Of a stretch of 49,015 bases of DNA, positions 25,312 through 33,843 are shown in pieces. Source of the DNA: a bacterium (lineage in GTDB: Bacteria > Chlamydiota > Chlamydiia > Chlamydiales > SM23-39); contig JAJZPH010000010.1 of the NCBI GenBank assembly GCA_021811265.1, positions 1-49,015 of the forward strand. Reading direction: 5' to 3'. A model generated the notes under the pieces. The model was not told the DNA's origin. It searched no databases and was given only the letters and a program-made list of their open reading frames with translations. Every line of letters begins with the position of its first letter. Within the stretch, counting starts at the first letter, position 1. The translations under genes were made by a program, and so were the position numbers.

Positions 25312-26591
25312 TTTTTTTGCTCTAACCGACAGATCTCATTTTCCAGATATTTATGCAGCACGGTAGGAATGGTGACGCTGCCATCTTCTTTTTGGTTGTT
25401 TTCTAAAAGAGCTACCATCAACCGAGAAGTAGCCACACCCGAACCGTTCAACGTGTGTAGAAGTTCTGGCTTTTCTCCCTTTTTGCGGAAGCGGGTTTTG
25501 GAGCGTCTTGCCTGATAATCGGTGCAATTGGACACAGAAGAAACTTCATAATAGCGATTTTGTCCAGGAAGCCACACTTCGATATCTACAGTCTTTGCAG
25601 AAGCAAAAGACATATCTCCTGTACATAACAACATATTGCGATAGTGGAGGCCAAGGCCTTGCAATACCTCTTCGGCAGAGGCCATCATGAGGTCAAACAC
25701 CTTTTCGCTCTCGTCGGGCTTTGCAAAACAAAAAAGCTCCACCTTATTGAATTGGTGCGTGCGGATCAATCCCCGCTCTTGCTTTCCCGCGGCTCCAGCT
25801 TCTCTGCGGAAGCAGGGAGTGTAGGAGACATATTTGATGGGGAGCTCTGACTCGTCGATAATCTCATCGGCGTGGAGTCCATTTAGCGCTACTTCTGCTG
25901 TGGGAATCAAAAAGAGGTTGTAATCTTCATCTTTGATTTTGTAGAGCTGGTTTTCGAATTTGGGAAGCTGTCCCGATCCAAACATGATTTCGGGCTTGAC
26001 CAACAAAGGGGGCCAGATCTGAACAAATCCATTTTTTTTATGGATATCGAGCATGTAGTTTAAAATCGCCCATTCTAATCTAGCGCCAAGGTTGGTGTAG
26101 ACGATCCATCCCGAGCCTGAAATTTTAGCGCCTCTTGCAAAATCGAATAGGTGCAGTTTTTCATTGAGCTCGACGTGATTTTTAAAAGGAAAGGAAAACT
26201 CGGTTTTTTCCCCAAAGGTTTTGATGCAGACATTGTCTTTTGCATCTGGTGCAACAGGGATCATGTCCATTGGCAGGTTGGGAAGCATGGCAAGCTCGAG
26301 ATCTCTTTTGCTCTCCAATTCGGCGATCTCTCGATCGAGCAAGCCAATCTCTTCTGCAATCTTATCCATTTCTTGCATCAAAACGGAGGTGTCTTGTTTT
26401 GCTGCTTTTTTCTGACCGATTTCTTTCGATGATAGATTTCTTTTGGACTTGAGCTCTTCCGACCGCGTTTGTATCTTTCTTAGCGATTCATCGAGAGATA
26501 AAACCTTTTTTAGATCGATCTCAGGAACTTTTGTTTTTAGGCGTTTTTCCACCTCTTTTGGATCTTTGCGCATCAGTTTTATATCAATCAT
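25308..26591 (-). CDS. serS: Seryl-tRNA synthetase
   Basis: Class II aminoacyl-tRNA synthetase of 427 residues. The N-terminal long coiled-coil arm (residues about 25-105, KKVLSLDESLRKIQTRSEELKSKRNLSSKEIGQ) contacts the tRNA long variable arm. The catalytic domain has motif 2 (CFRREAGAAGKQERGLIRTHQFNKVELF) and motif 3 (NGSGVATSRLMVALLENNQ). The start ATG has GAGGG about 8 bases upstream. It heads the operon with the VIT-like and metal ATPase genes, the CT729-CT728-CT727 order. Confidence 0.97.
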   Translation of the reverse strand: MIDIKLMRKDPKEVEKRLKTKVPEIDLKKVLSLDESLRKIQTRSEELKSKRNLSSKEIGQKKAAKQDTSVLMQEMDKIAEEIGLLDREIAELESKRDLELAMLPNLPMDMIPVAPDAKDNVCIKTFGEKTEFSFPFKNHVELNEKLHLFDFARGAKISGSGWIVYTNLGARLEWAILNYMLDIHKKNGFVQIWPPLLVKPEIMFGSGQLPKFENQLYKIKDEDYNLFLIPTAEVALNGLHADEIIDESELPIKYVSYTPCFRREAGAAGKQERGLIRTHQFNKVELFCFAKPDESEKVFDLMMASAEEVLQGLGLHYRNMLLCTGDMSFASAKTVDIEVWLPGQNRYYEVSSVSNCTDYQARRSKTRFRKKGEKPELLHTLNGSGVATSRLMVALLENNQKEDGSVTIPTVLHKYLENEICRLEQKK

Positions 26592-26627
26592 GATTTTACC
26601 CTCAACATGGTCGCTTTTTCTCTATAT

Positions 26628-26655
26628 CAAATACTTATTGGAACAAAAAAGTCAA
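26628..26655 (-). promoter_or_regulatory. Putative promoter of serS operon
   Basis: TTGACT (26650-26655) and TATTTG (26628-26633) on the minus strand are separated by 16 bases, about 35 bases before the serS start. The -35 box is strong and the -10 box weaker. Confidence 0.4.
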
Positions 26656-26658
26656 TCT

Positions 26659-26711
26659 CTTAGGAACTGTCCAAGAATAAAATGAACTATTTGACTAGCG
26701 CGAAATCACCA
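26659..26711 (-). repeat. Interspersed repeat, 52-base long form (core TTGGACAGTTCCTAAG), copy 3
   Basis: Read on the minus strand, about 52 bases match 41304-41356 with only a few differences, in the opposite orientation. The distal 16 bases equal the cores at 11290 and 16110. It sits in the serS/UPF0158 intergenic region (26592-26926), which otherwise holds only the two divergent promoters and AT-rich sequence. Confidence 0.8.
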
Positions 26712-26875
26712 GAAATCGACAATAAAAACTAAAATGTACACAAAGAATTAATTTCTCTACTTCATGCAACCGGCATCAAAGACTTTTCTCTGTCCTCGCG
26801 AGAGAGGAAGAACAGCTCGAAAAAATATCTTTAAAAAAATAGTTACAGCGGGAATTGCTCCCATTGAGTTTCTGC

Positions 26876-26904
26876 TTGCGGCACTCTGTTTTTTTTGTTA
26901 CACT
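26876..26904 (+). promoter_or_regulatory. Putative promoter of the UPF0158-E1 operon
   Basis: TTGCGG (26876-26881), 17 spacer bases including a T8 run, then TACACT (26899-26904). The start codon follows 22 bases later. Confidence 0.45.
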
Positions 26905-26926
26905 TCATCCTTTCCAGTAGGTGATT

Positions 26927-28057
26927 ATGGCTCGTCCTCTTATTGCTAAATGCCCTTTAATTTTAAGATACCATCGTTTGATGGATGCCTTTGCTAAATC
27001 GGATGATGAAAGAGATTTTTATCTCGATAAGACCGAAGGGTTTCTTGTCTATGTCGATCTCGATAAGGGAGAAGAAGAGTTAAAAGCTCTTGAAGAAGAA
27101 TTTTCAAAAAATAAAGAGCGCTACGCTCTTCTGCCCAAAATGACATTTTTCGAGATCAAAAAATTCATGGAAGGATTTGTGCAGGAAAAGGTCTATGACA
27201 TTGATACTAAGGAAAAACTGCTCGACATCATCAGTTCGAAAGACCCTAGGGAGAATTTTTTGGAGTTCATTTACAACAAGTTCACAGAACTCGAAAAATG
27301 GCAATTGTATTATCAGGAGCGTTTTCGCATCCGCATTATCGAATGGCTCCGTTCCTTGGAGGTGAAATTTGTTTTTGAAGAGGATCTCGATATTCCAAGA
27401 GTTTTGATGGAAAAATTAAAAAAATCTCTGTTTGACGAAAAGGTTCCCAAAGATGTAGCAGCGGCGCGCGAGTCGCTCGCTTCTAAAGCAAAAACATATT
27501 ATTCTAACGAAGCTTTGAACCCAAGACCCAAGAGGGGAAGACCTCCGAAACAGACGGCAAAAATAGCCGTAGAGCCGCAATTTACGGTGGACCTTTATTC
27601 AACGGTGCCCTTTGCCCTTAGAATGTTTCTCTATGTGCCCGACATTACCAGCGCTGCATCTGTTACTTTTTCTGCTAAATTCGAAACAGAGGAGCATTTG
27701 TTGGCTTCTCTTCGTGGCAGCAGCCGCATGAAGATCGATGAAAAACTCGAAGCGCTATCTCAGCGTTTGGAGTCTTTGCAGCATCTTTCCACTCGTTTGG
27801 CTGGCCAAGAATCTCTTTTGGGCATTGAAAAGATCAAAAAACCTTTTGCTGCTTTTGCAAGACCGAAAATTAGCGAAAAGAAAGAGATTTCGATCGAGCC
27901 TTCGAAAGGGGAGAAAGTGGAGATCGCCGTTGGTCAAATTTTGCCAAAGAAAAAGGGTCGCGCCATGAAAGAAGAGGAGCTGCCAAGGGCCCCCGTGCGT
28001 CGTTATGGAGGTATCAAGAAAGTAGCTCCGATCACTAAGCGCAAGGAAAAGAAATGA
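26927..28057 (+). CDS. UPF0158 family protein with C-terminal AT-hook-like tail
   Basis: Residues about 10-145 fit the UPF0158 pattern: YLDKTEGFLVYVD, then RYALLPKMTFFEIKKFMEGFV, then FLEFIYNKFTELEKWQLYYQERFRIRIIEWL. I recall this family as conserved but uncharacterised in Chlamydia (CT429). The remaining 230 residues are unusual. A segment reading NPRPKRGRPPKQ (about residue 200) is a textbook AT-hook, and the C-terminus is very Lys/Arg-rich. This suggests DNA binding, perhaps in nucleoid organisation. I chose ATG 26927 over the in-frame GTG at 26921 because of AGGTG just upstream. The stop overlaps the E1 gene start (ATGA), so the two are translationally coupled, although no functional link is obvious. 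Confidence 0.7.
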   Translation: MARPLIAKCPLILRYHRLMDAFAKSDDERDFYLDKTEGFLVYVDLDKGEEELKALEEEFSKNKERYALLPKMTFFEIKKFMEGFVQEKVYDIDTKEKLLDIISSKDPRENFLEFIYNKFTELEKWQLYYQERFRIRIIEWLRSLEVKFVFEEDLDIPRVLMEKLKKSLFDEKVPKDVAAARESLASKAKTYYSNEALNPRPKRGRPPKQTAKIAVEPQFTVDLYSTVPFALRMFLYVPDITSAASVTFSAKFETEEHLLASLRGSSRMKIDEKLEALSQRLESLQHLSTRLAGQESLLGIEKIKKPFAAFARPKISEKKEISIEPSKGEKVEIAVGQILPKKKGRAMKEEELPRAPVRRYGGIKKVAPITKRKEKK

Positions 28058-30093
28058 AAGTTGCTACTCCCCACGTTCTATTTCCTGCAAAGACAGAACT
28101 GGATCGGAAGAGAATTCTTTCAGTATGGAAAAGCCTGTTTCTCACGCGCACTGTCGATCGCAAGATGGGGATCTTGGCCAAGCAGAACAAGGGTGCTACT
28201 TTTTTTTTATCGACGGCGGGCCATGAACTGGTGGGCGCAGTATGTGCCTCTCTTCTTACTCCGGGTAAAGATTGGGCCCTGCCCTATTATCGCGATCGTG
28301 CTTTTCCCATTGGACTTGGTGCTTCTATCACCGACCTTATCGGCGCCTTTTTAACAAGAGAGGTAGCGCACCATTCGGGTGGCCGAATGATGCCCGATCA
28401 TTTTTCCCATAAACCGCTGCGCATTCCCTGTCAGTCGAGCGTCGTGGGTTCTCAATACTTGCAGGCAGTAGGCCTTGCAAAAGGAATTTCCCTGCAGGGA
28501 TTGGATGAGGTTGTCTATGTTTCTGGTGGCGATGGTTCTACATCGCAGGGAGACTTTCACGAAGCGCTCAATTTTGCCTGCATTCACTCTTTGCCTGTGA
28601 TTTTTGTTGTGCAGGATAATCGATGGGCTATTTCGGTCTCCGCAGAAGAGCAGACAGCAGGGGGCTCGGTTGCAAAACGCGCCAGTGGATTTCACAATTT
28701 GGCCATCTTTGATGTCGATGGCTGTGATTATCTTTCTTTGGACCATGCAATGCGCTCATCTGTTGCCAAAGCGCGCAAAAAAGATGGTCCCTCTCTCATT
28801 GTCGCCAATGTTTCCAGGCTCTCTTCTCATACCGCTAGCGACGATCAAACCAAATATAAAGAGGCAACACTCATTGCGCGCGAGCAAAAAAGAGATCCTC
28901 TTCCTCTTTTTGAATCCTGGATGTTGGAAGAGAATCTTGTGCAGCAAGAAGATCTGTTGCAAATGAAAAAAGAGCTCAGCGAAGAGGTGGAGAGTGCCTC
29001 TTGTGCAGCAGAAGCCATCGCATTTCCCAAAAAAGAAGGAGTGCTGCAGCACATTTTCAAAGAAGAATCTGTGGTTTCTTCTCTTCGCGAGATTTCCGAT
29101 TCTCCCATTGTGATGATGGATGCTTTGAATCGAGCTCTTGTAGAAGAGATGAAGAGGGATAAGCATGTTCTTATCTTTGGAGAAGATGTTGCTCACAAAA
29201 AAGGCGGTATTTTTGGCATTACGAGACAGCTGACGGAAAAGTTTGGAGAAGAGAGGTGCTTTAACACGCCTCTTGCAGAATCGACCATTGTGGGGTTGGC
29301 CATTGGCCTTGCATTTGATGGCGTGCACAAGCCGATTGCTGAGATTCAGTATACCGATTATGTGTGGCCCGCCCTCAACCAGCTAGCCAATGAAATGGCC
29401 TCTATCTATTATCGATCAAATGGAACGTGGAACTGTCCGATCGTTGTCCGCATGACCTGCGGGGGATATATTCAAGGAGGGCCTTACCATTCACAAAGTC
29501 TCGAATCACTCTTTGCTCATATTCCTGGCATAAAAATAGCCATTCCTAGCAATGCGTCCGATGCAAAAAGGCTGCTGAAAACAGCCATTCGCGACCCCAA
29601 TCCTGTCATTTTTCTCGAGCACAAGGCCCTCTATCGACAGCATTTTTTCTCTGCAAGGAATGAGCCTTCCGAAGATGATCTTTTGGCTTTTGGCGAGGCA
29701 AATATTGTTGCAGAGGGAAGGGATATAACGCTTCTTGCTTGGGGCATGATGGTCCCGATGGCATTTGGCGTGGCGGAGCAGTTACGGAAAGAGGGCATTT
29801 CGGTAGAGCTCATCGATCTTAGGACCATTGTCCCTCTGGATATGGAAACAATTCTGGCCTCATGTCGCAAGACGGGCAAGGTGCTCATCCTGCACGAAGC
29901 TGCCAAAACCTGTGGTTTTGGTGCTGAGCTTTCTGCCAGGATTTTAGAAGAAGCCTTTACCGATCTCGATGCTCCCATCCAGCGGCTTTGTGGAAAAGAT
30001 TGTCCTGTTCCCTATTGCAAAGATTTGGAAGAAGCAGTTCTTCCGCAGAAAAAAGACCTCGAAGAAGCGCTGCGCACGCTTTATCAATATTAA
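28054..30093 (+). CDS. 2-oxo acid dehydrogenase E1, fused alpha and beta subunits
   Basis: Thiamine-diphosphate-dependent decarboxylase component of a pyruvate or branched-chain 2-oxoacid dehydrogenase complex. The alpha half (about residues 1-340) has the TPP/Mg motif GGDGSTSQGDFHEALNFACIHSLPVIFVVQDN. The beta half (about 355-679) starts MMDALNRALVEEMKRDKHVLIFGEDVAHKKGG and contains GFDGV-type and EIQYTDYVWPALNQLANEMAS blocks. Alpha and beta are separate genes in most bacteria; the fusion of this length matches CT340 in Chlamydia, which exists alongside a separate pdhABC set. The substrate is therefore uncertain. It is the last conserved gene before the methyltransferase island. Confidence 0.92.
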   Translation: MKVATPHVLFPAKTELDRKRILSVWKSLFLTRTVDRKMGILAKQNKGATFFLSTAGHELVGAVCASLLTPGKDWALPYYRDRAFPIGLGASITDLIGAFLTREVAHHSGGRMMPDHFSHKPLRIPCQSSVVGSQYLQAVGLAKGISLQGLDEVVYVSGGDGSTSQGDFHEALNFACIHSLPVIFVVQDNRWAISVSAEEQTAGGSVAKRASGFHNLAIFDVDGCDYLSLDHAMRSSVAKARKKDGPSLIVANVSRLSSHTASDDQTKYKEATLIAREQKRDPLPLFESWMLEENLVQQEDLLQMKKELSEEVESASCAAEAIAFPKKEGVLQHIFKEESVVSSLREISDSPIVMMDALNRALVEEMKRDKHVLIFGEDVAHKKGGIFGITRQLTEKFGEERCFNTPLAESTIVGLAIGLAFDGVHKPIAEIQYTDYVWPALNQLANEMASIYYRSNGTWNCPIVVRMTCGGYIQGGPYHSQSLESLFAHIPGIKIAIPSNASDAKRLLKTAIRDPNPVIFLEHKALYRQHFFSARNEPSEDDLLAFGEANIVAEGRDITLLAWGMMVPMAFGVAEQLRKEGISVELIDLRTIVPLDMETILASCRKTGKVLILHEAAKTCGFGAELSARILEEAFTDLDAPIQRLCGKDCPVPYCKDLEEAVLPQKKDLEEALRTLYQY

Positions 30094-30107
30094 CGCTGCG
30101 TTTTGGT

Positions 30108-30818
30108 TCAACTTATTTTTAGACGGTTCTTTACCTCTAATGCATAGAGACGAACATCCATCTTTACCTTTCTCGTTTTGTAGGCGGGAACTTCAGATTT
30201 TTTTAGCAAAGTGAAACTATATCCTTCTTTTTTTGCAATTTGCTTGATAAGTTGAATTCTTGCAATATTGCTGCTTCCAAGAAATATTTTTCCATTTTTT
30301 TTTAGATGCTTTTTTCCTTTATGTAAAAATTCTTCTAACGCCTCGTATCGGTAATCAAAAACAGAACTCCCCAGAGGATCCTCTTGTAAAGATCGTTCTT
30401 CAGAATAATTAAAAGGATGATTCCAAAAAATTGCATCGAAAAATTCATTTTCATTTATTGGGTCAAAAACATTTCCCTCTCGGATCGAAAAATCGAGTTT
30501 TAGCAATTGTCTATTGAGTTTAGCATTTTCTATGGCATTTGGATTAATGTCGGTTGCAACAACCGGAGAGGACCCATTTAGAGCAGCTAGAGCTGCAATA
30601 ATACCAGTCCCAGTTCCTATTTCTAAAAAACTTAAATTTTTCACGTAAGGTATCAGCTTCTTGGCAAACCATTCGGTATCAGAGGAACAAGAGGGAGAGA
30701 ACACATCTGGAAGAATAACAAACGAATAACCGAAAAGCTTTATTCGTGTCCCTGAAGCTTTCTTTAAGGAATCCAAGAAACCTAACGTAATTTTTTTCCA
30801 ATATTTTTTTGAAGGCAT
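30108..30818 (-). CDS. SAM-dependent methyltransferase 1 (HemK/MTS-like)
   Basis: A 236-residue class I methyltransferase. SAM-binding motif I is EIGTGTG (residues 66-72), the acidic residue of motif II is D90 in VVATDINPNAIENAKLN, and a motif IV-like NHPF at 133-136 recalls the NPPF/NPPY of HemK, RsmC and related enzymes that methylate planar nitrogens in rRNA or protein glutamine. The N-terminus (residues 25-48, RIKLFGYSFVILPDVFSPSCSSDT) fits the entry to such domains. AGGTT precedes the ATG. It is 3 bases downstream of methyltransferase 2 on the same strand, and its 3' end faces the E1 gene across 14 bases. The substrate is unknown; the N-HPF change suggests altered specificity. Confidence 0.8.
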   Translation of the reverse strand: MPSKKYWKKITLGFLDSLKKASGTRIKLFGYSFVILPDVFSPSCSSDTEWFAKKLIPYVKNLSFLEIGTGTGIIAALAALNGSSPVVATDINPNAIENAKLNRQLLKLDFSIREGNVFDPINENEFFDAIFWNHPFNYSEERSLQEDPLGSSVFDYRYEALEEFLHKGKKHLKKNGKIFLGSSNIARIQLIKQIAKKEGYSFTLLKKSEVPAYKTRKVKMDVRLYALEVKNRLKIS

Positions 30819-30821
30819 ATT

Positions 30822-31517
30822 TCATAACCTTTTAACAATAAAAATTTTCTGGTTCATACAAAACTCTCCAACTGCAACATTTTTCTTTAGCCAAGAAATA
30901 ATTGAAGATTTATTTTCCTCGAACTCTTCTGGAAATAAATCAAAAAACAATCTTAAACGTTCGAACAAATCTTCATAAGTATCAAAAAAAACTTTTGTAG
31001 GGAGAGGAATCTCTACAACATGGTAATTCTTTATGATTGCATTCTTCAACAGGTCATAAGTAAATATAAGAGGCCGCTTGGTAATTTCTGAAAAAAATTT
31101 TTTTATTTTGCCGTAATCACTATCATTCCCATTTACTACGAAATAAGCACAACCGTTCTCATGTAGAAGATCTATTGATCTTTTAATTGATTTATTTAAA
31201 TTCGAAAAATAATAAATTACATGGGAAAGAAGAATTCCATCGAACTTCCTTTTACAAGAAAAATCTTCGAAATCGGAATGAACAAATCTTACATTGTCGG
31301 GAAAAAAAATATTACTTTTTTTCTTTTCTACAATCCAGTATTCATCAAAAAAACCACCTAATTTATTAGCAAAAAAAGGGGAGGTTCCCATGCCAACCTC
31401 CAAAAAACTTGCATGGCGTTGTGTTTTATGTAATTCTAAAATTTTTTGAGCAAGAAGCTCTTTTTCATTGCTATTATAAAGAAGATCTTTATACCAATTT
31501 TCATAAAACTTAACCAC
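30822..31517 (-). CDS. SAM-dependent methyltransferase 2 (HNMT-like)
   Basis: A 231-residue class I methyltransferase fold. Motif I is the unusual EVGMGTS, and the post-III block LLSHVIYYFSNLNKSIKRSIDLLHENGCAYFVVNG has the layout of histamine N-methyltransferase-like enzymes. The C-terminal half (LRLFFDLFPEEFEENKSSIISWLKKNVAVGEFCMNQKIFIVKR) fits the same arrangement. The resemblance is from memory and weak to moderate. Methyltransferase 3 shares the same plan, so the two are probably paralogues. The start is GTG at 31517 with GAGG five bases upstream. It is the first gene of a two-gene unit with methyltransferase 1. The sequence is markedly AT-rich with many AAA and TTT codons. Confidence 0.75.
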   Translation of the reverse strand: MVKFYENWYKDLLYNSNEKELLAQKILELHKTQRHASFLEVGMGTSPFFANKLGGFFDEYWIVEKKKSNIFFPDNVRFVHSDFEDFSCKRKFDGILLSHVIYYFSNLNKSIKRSIDLLHENGCAYFVVNGNDSDYGKIKKFFSEITKRPLIFTYDLLKNAIIKNYHVVEIPLPTKVFFDTYEDLFERLRLFFDLFPEEFEENKSSIISWLKKNVAVGEFCMNQKIFIVKRL

Positions 31518-31551
31518 ACCTACCTCGCTTTAATGGAATTTTTCTATTATT

Positions 31552-31637
31552 TAACGCGAGTTTTGGATAAGGCACTCATGAAAAAGGGCTGAAATATCTG
31601 CCTTTTTCATAGAGCGGCATATCCAAAACTCGCGTTA
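31552..31637. repeat. MITE-like element with 18-bp perfect terminal inverted repeats (family B)
   Basis: The arms 31552-31569 and 31620-31637 (TAACGCGAGTTTTGGATA and its complement) are perfect. The inner parts also pair imperfectly (AAAAAGGG with CCTTTTT). The left half recurs identically over 40 bases at 48889-48928, and part of an arm recurs at 41880-41897. In the surrounding gene-free stretch 31518-31836 I see no other clear feature. On the minus strand 31608-31735 there is a 42-codon open frame that runs into the element and is probably a chance frame or a decayed remnant. Confidence 0.8.
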
Positions 31638-31836
31638 TTTAGACGAGCCTTTTCTTGTCCACGTCTGTGCTTATTTTTTTCCGATCCCCAACGCCTCGTT
31701 CCACATTGATCTACTTTTCCAGTAGCATCAAGCATGTGAAGAAATCATGCCCCGAGAATCTCTTGCGAGCAATTTGAGGACAGCTCATTATTATTGAATA
31801 ATACATCATTTTTTTACAAAATGGTTATGCCATTAG

Positions 31837-32682
31837 ATGACACTCTCCAAATTTGAGATGGATTTTTTAAAAAAAATAGTTCCTTTTCTAAAGAATCTGA
31901 AAGTAAAGTTTTTTAATAAACAGTTGCTTGTTAGTAACTTCAGAGAAATCGAATATGGTGACGTGGAAAATGTTTTCATCAACAATACAAGTCATAAAGA
32001 TTTGTTGGTTCAGTTTGTGCGATCGAAAATTCTTCCACAACTCGTCTCAAAAAAATCGTTCCTAGACATTGGTGCGGGGCCAGGAGAAATCACAAAAATT
32101 CTGACTGCGTATTTTGATTCAACAACTGTTGTAGAGCCAAATCCTACCTATAGATCTGATTATAAAAGGCTTGGTTTTTTGACTCATATTAGAAACTTTC
32201 AAGATGAAAAACTTGAAAATAGTTTTGATTTTATTCTTTGTTCTCATGTTTTATATCATCTGGATCGCAAAGATTGGGCGTTCTTTTTGAACAAAATAAA
32301 TCAGTCTCTTTCCTCCGGAGGAAAAGCACTTGTTGTTCTTGTTGCTCCTAGAGGCAGTTGGCATGACTTGCGAGCTTCTATTTGCTCTAGCTATTCTTGC
32401 AGTAGTGAGGCTGAAAAAGTTTTGAAGAAATTGAATATTTTTTATAGAACTTTTCCTGTTCGTAGTAGTTTTAAATCTTTTCGATATGAAGATTTTCATC
32501 GTGTGGTGTCTCTGTTTACAATTGATGATTGCTTTTTGCCAAAAAAATTCATTGAACTTTCTAGAGGGGAAAAACAAAATATTTATGGAAAAATTGAAGA
32601 GTTTATTTCAACTTGCAAGAAAGATAACGGAGTATATGAGCTTGTTTGTGAGGATGATTTTATTATCATCGATAAAAAGTGA
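31837..32682 (+). CDS. SAM-dependent methyltransferase 3 (histamine N-methyltransferase-like)
   Basis: A 281-residue class I methyltransferase. Motif I is DIGAGPGEI and motif II is VVEPNP. The block CSHVLYHLDRKDWAFFLNKINQSLSSGGKALVVLVAPRGSWHDLRA is followed by a late segment (VVSLFTIDDCFLPKKFIELS). The order and wording recall eukaryotic HNMT (LYYV...LLIIVVSGSSGWDKLW...DISDCF). HNMT methylates the imidazole of histamine; whether this protein uses a biogenic amine is unknown. Starts at 31837 or 31858 (MDFLKK) are possible and neither has a clear ribosome site. It is the first plus-strand gene of the island, 114 bases before the O-methyltransferase-like pair. Confidence 0.78.
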   Translation: MTLSKFEMDFLKKIVPFLKNLKVKFFNKQLLVSNFREIEYGDVENVFINNTSHKDLLVQFVRSKILPQLVSKKSFLDIGAGPGEITKILTAYFDSTTVVEPNPTYRSDYKRLGFLTHIRNFQDEKLENSFDFILCSHVLYHLDRKDWAFFLNKINQSLSSGGKALVVLVAPRGSWHDLRASICSSYSCSSEAEKVLKKLNIFYRTFPVRSSFKSFRYEDFHRVVSLFTIDDCFLPKKFIELSRGEKQNIYGKIEEFISTCKKDNGVYELVCEDDFIIIDKK

Positions 32683-32796
32683 ACCGAAGAAAGTTCAAAA
32701 ACCGGTAATTTAAGCTTTGGCTGGAACGTCGATCGGACTAAATTTATCTCTCATGCCCATACAGAGAAAAAAGTAAGCTTTTTTAGTAACGCAACC

Positions 32797-33843
32797 ATGA
32801 TAGAGATGGCAGTATTCATGAGCAGAAATAAGTTGAAAGGCGCAAATCTCTTCCTCTCAGATGAAAAGCTCCAGTTGATTACGGGACAAATCTTTGTAGG
32901 ACAAGGTGTGTTGGTCGCTTACGAACTTGGTTTATTCAAATTAATTAGTAAAACCCCGTCATCAATTCAGGAAATTGCCAAAAAATTAGACTTAGGAGAG
33001 AGAGCAGCACAAGCGATAATTGCCTGCGCGGGTGCTTTGGGATTTGTTGAACATAGAAAAGGTCTTTATTTGTTAAGCAAACTGGGAAAGACGTATTTAG
33101 ATGAAAAGAAGCCTGGAAGTTATGGAAAGGTGCTGGATTTGTTAATCAAACAAAACCAGATCATGAACTATGAATCTGTGAAAAAAGCGATATTGCTGGA
33201 ACATGCGTTGATAAACAAAGGTAAGGGGTTGTTCAAAAGTTCGAAAGATCTTGGAACTTCGAAAGACTTCATTGACTCTTTACACTATAAGGCATTTAAA
33301 CCTGCTTTTTTTTGGCCAAAACTCGTTGATTTAAAAGAAAATGAAAAGTTTGTGGACATCGGAGGAGGCTCTGGCATACATACCATAGCTGCGTGCTTGC
33401 ATTGGTCAAAGCTTGCGGGAATAGTCTGTGATCGGCCATCTGTTATTTCTTTTACTAAAGAATATGTTAAAAATTTTGGTTTGAAAAATCGGATAAGGCT
33501 AGTCGGTCTTGACATGTGGAAAGACCCGTTTCCTAAAGGAGATGTTTATTTTTTTGGTGATGTTTTTCACGACTGGAGCAAGGAAAAATGCAGTTTTTTG
33601 GCGAGAAAAAGTTTTCAAAGTTTACCTGAGAATGGGAAAATCATTCTTCATGAAATGCTTTTTAACAAGAAAAAGACAGGCCCTTTTTTGACCGCGGCAT
33701 ATAACTTAAAAATGATGATCTGGACTGAAGGGCAACAATTCAGTCGCAGTGAAATTCTTGATCTCTTACAGAAGGTTGGATTTAAAAAAATTGAAATTAA
33801 AAAATCATTGGGCAACTGGTCACTAGTTGTGGGAACAAAATGA
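32797..33843 (+). CDS. SAM-dependent methyltransferase 4 (class II O-methyltransferase, COMT-like)
   Basis: A 348-residue protein with the two-domain plan of small-molecule O-methyltransferases. The N-terminal winged-helix dimerisation domain (about residues 20-115, GVLVAYELGLFKLISKTPSSIQEIAKKLDLGERAAQAIIACAGALGFVEHR...YLLSKLGKTYL) is followed by a SAM domain with DIGGGSG (D187 onward). The catalytic-base block FHDWSKEKC has His258 at the usual position. Plant COMT, bacterial hydroxyneurosporene and polyketide O-methyltransferases share this pattern. The acceptor is therefore likely a phenolic or enolic hydroxyl, but no matching biosynthesis gene is nearby. ATGs at 32797, 32806 and 32818 are all possible starts. 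Its stop overlaps the next start (ATGA). Confidence 0.85.
   Translation: MIEMAVFMSRNKLKGANLFLSDEKLQLITGQIFVGQGVLVAYELGLFKLISKTPSSIQEIAKKLDLGERAAQAIIACAGALGFVEHRKGLYLLSKLGKTYLDEKKPGSYGKVLDLLIKQNQIMNYESVKKAILLEHALINKGKGLFKSSKDLGTSKDFIDSLHYKAFKPAFFWPKLVDLKENEKFVDIGGGSGIHTIAACLHWSKLAGIVCDRPSVISFTKEYVKNFGLKNRIRLVGLDMWKDPFPKGDVYFFGDVFHDWSKEKCSFLARKSFQSLPENGKIILHEMLFNKKKTGPFLTAAYNLKMMIWTEGQQFSRSEILDLLQKVGFKKIEIKKSLGNWSLVVGTK

Noticed and set aside
31608..31735. 42-codon basic open frame on the minus strand ending inside the family B element
   Set aside because: No ribosome site or recognisable homology, and its end depends on the repeat; more likely chance or a decayed scrap.
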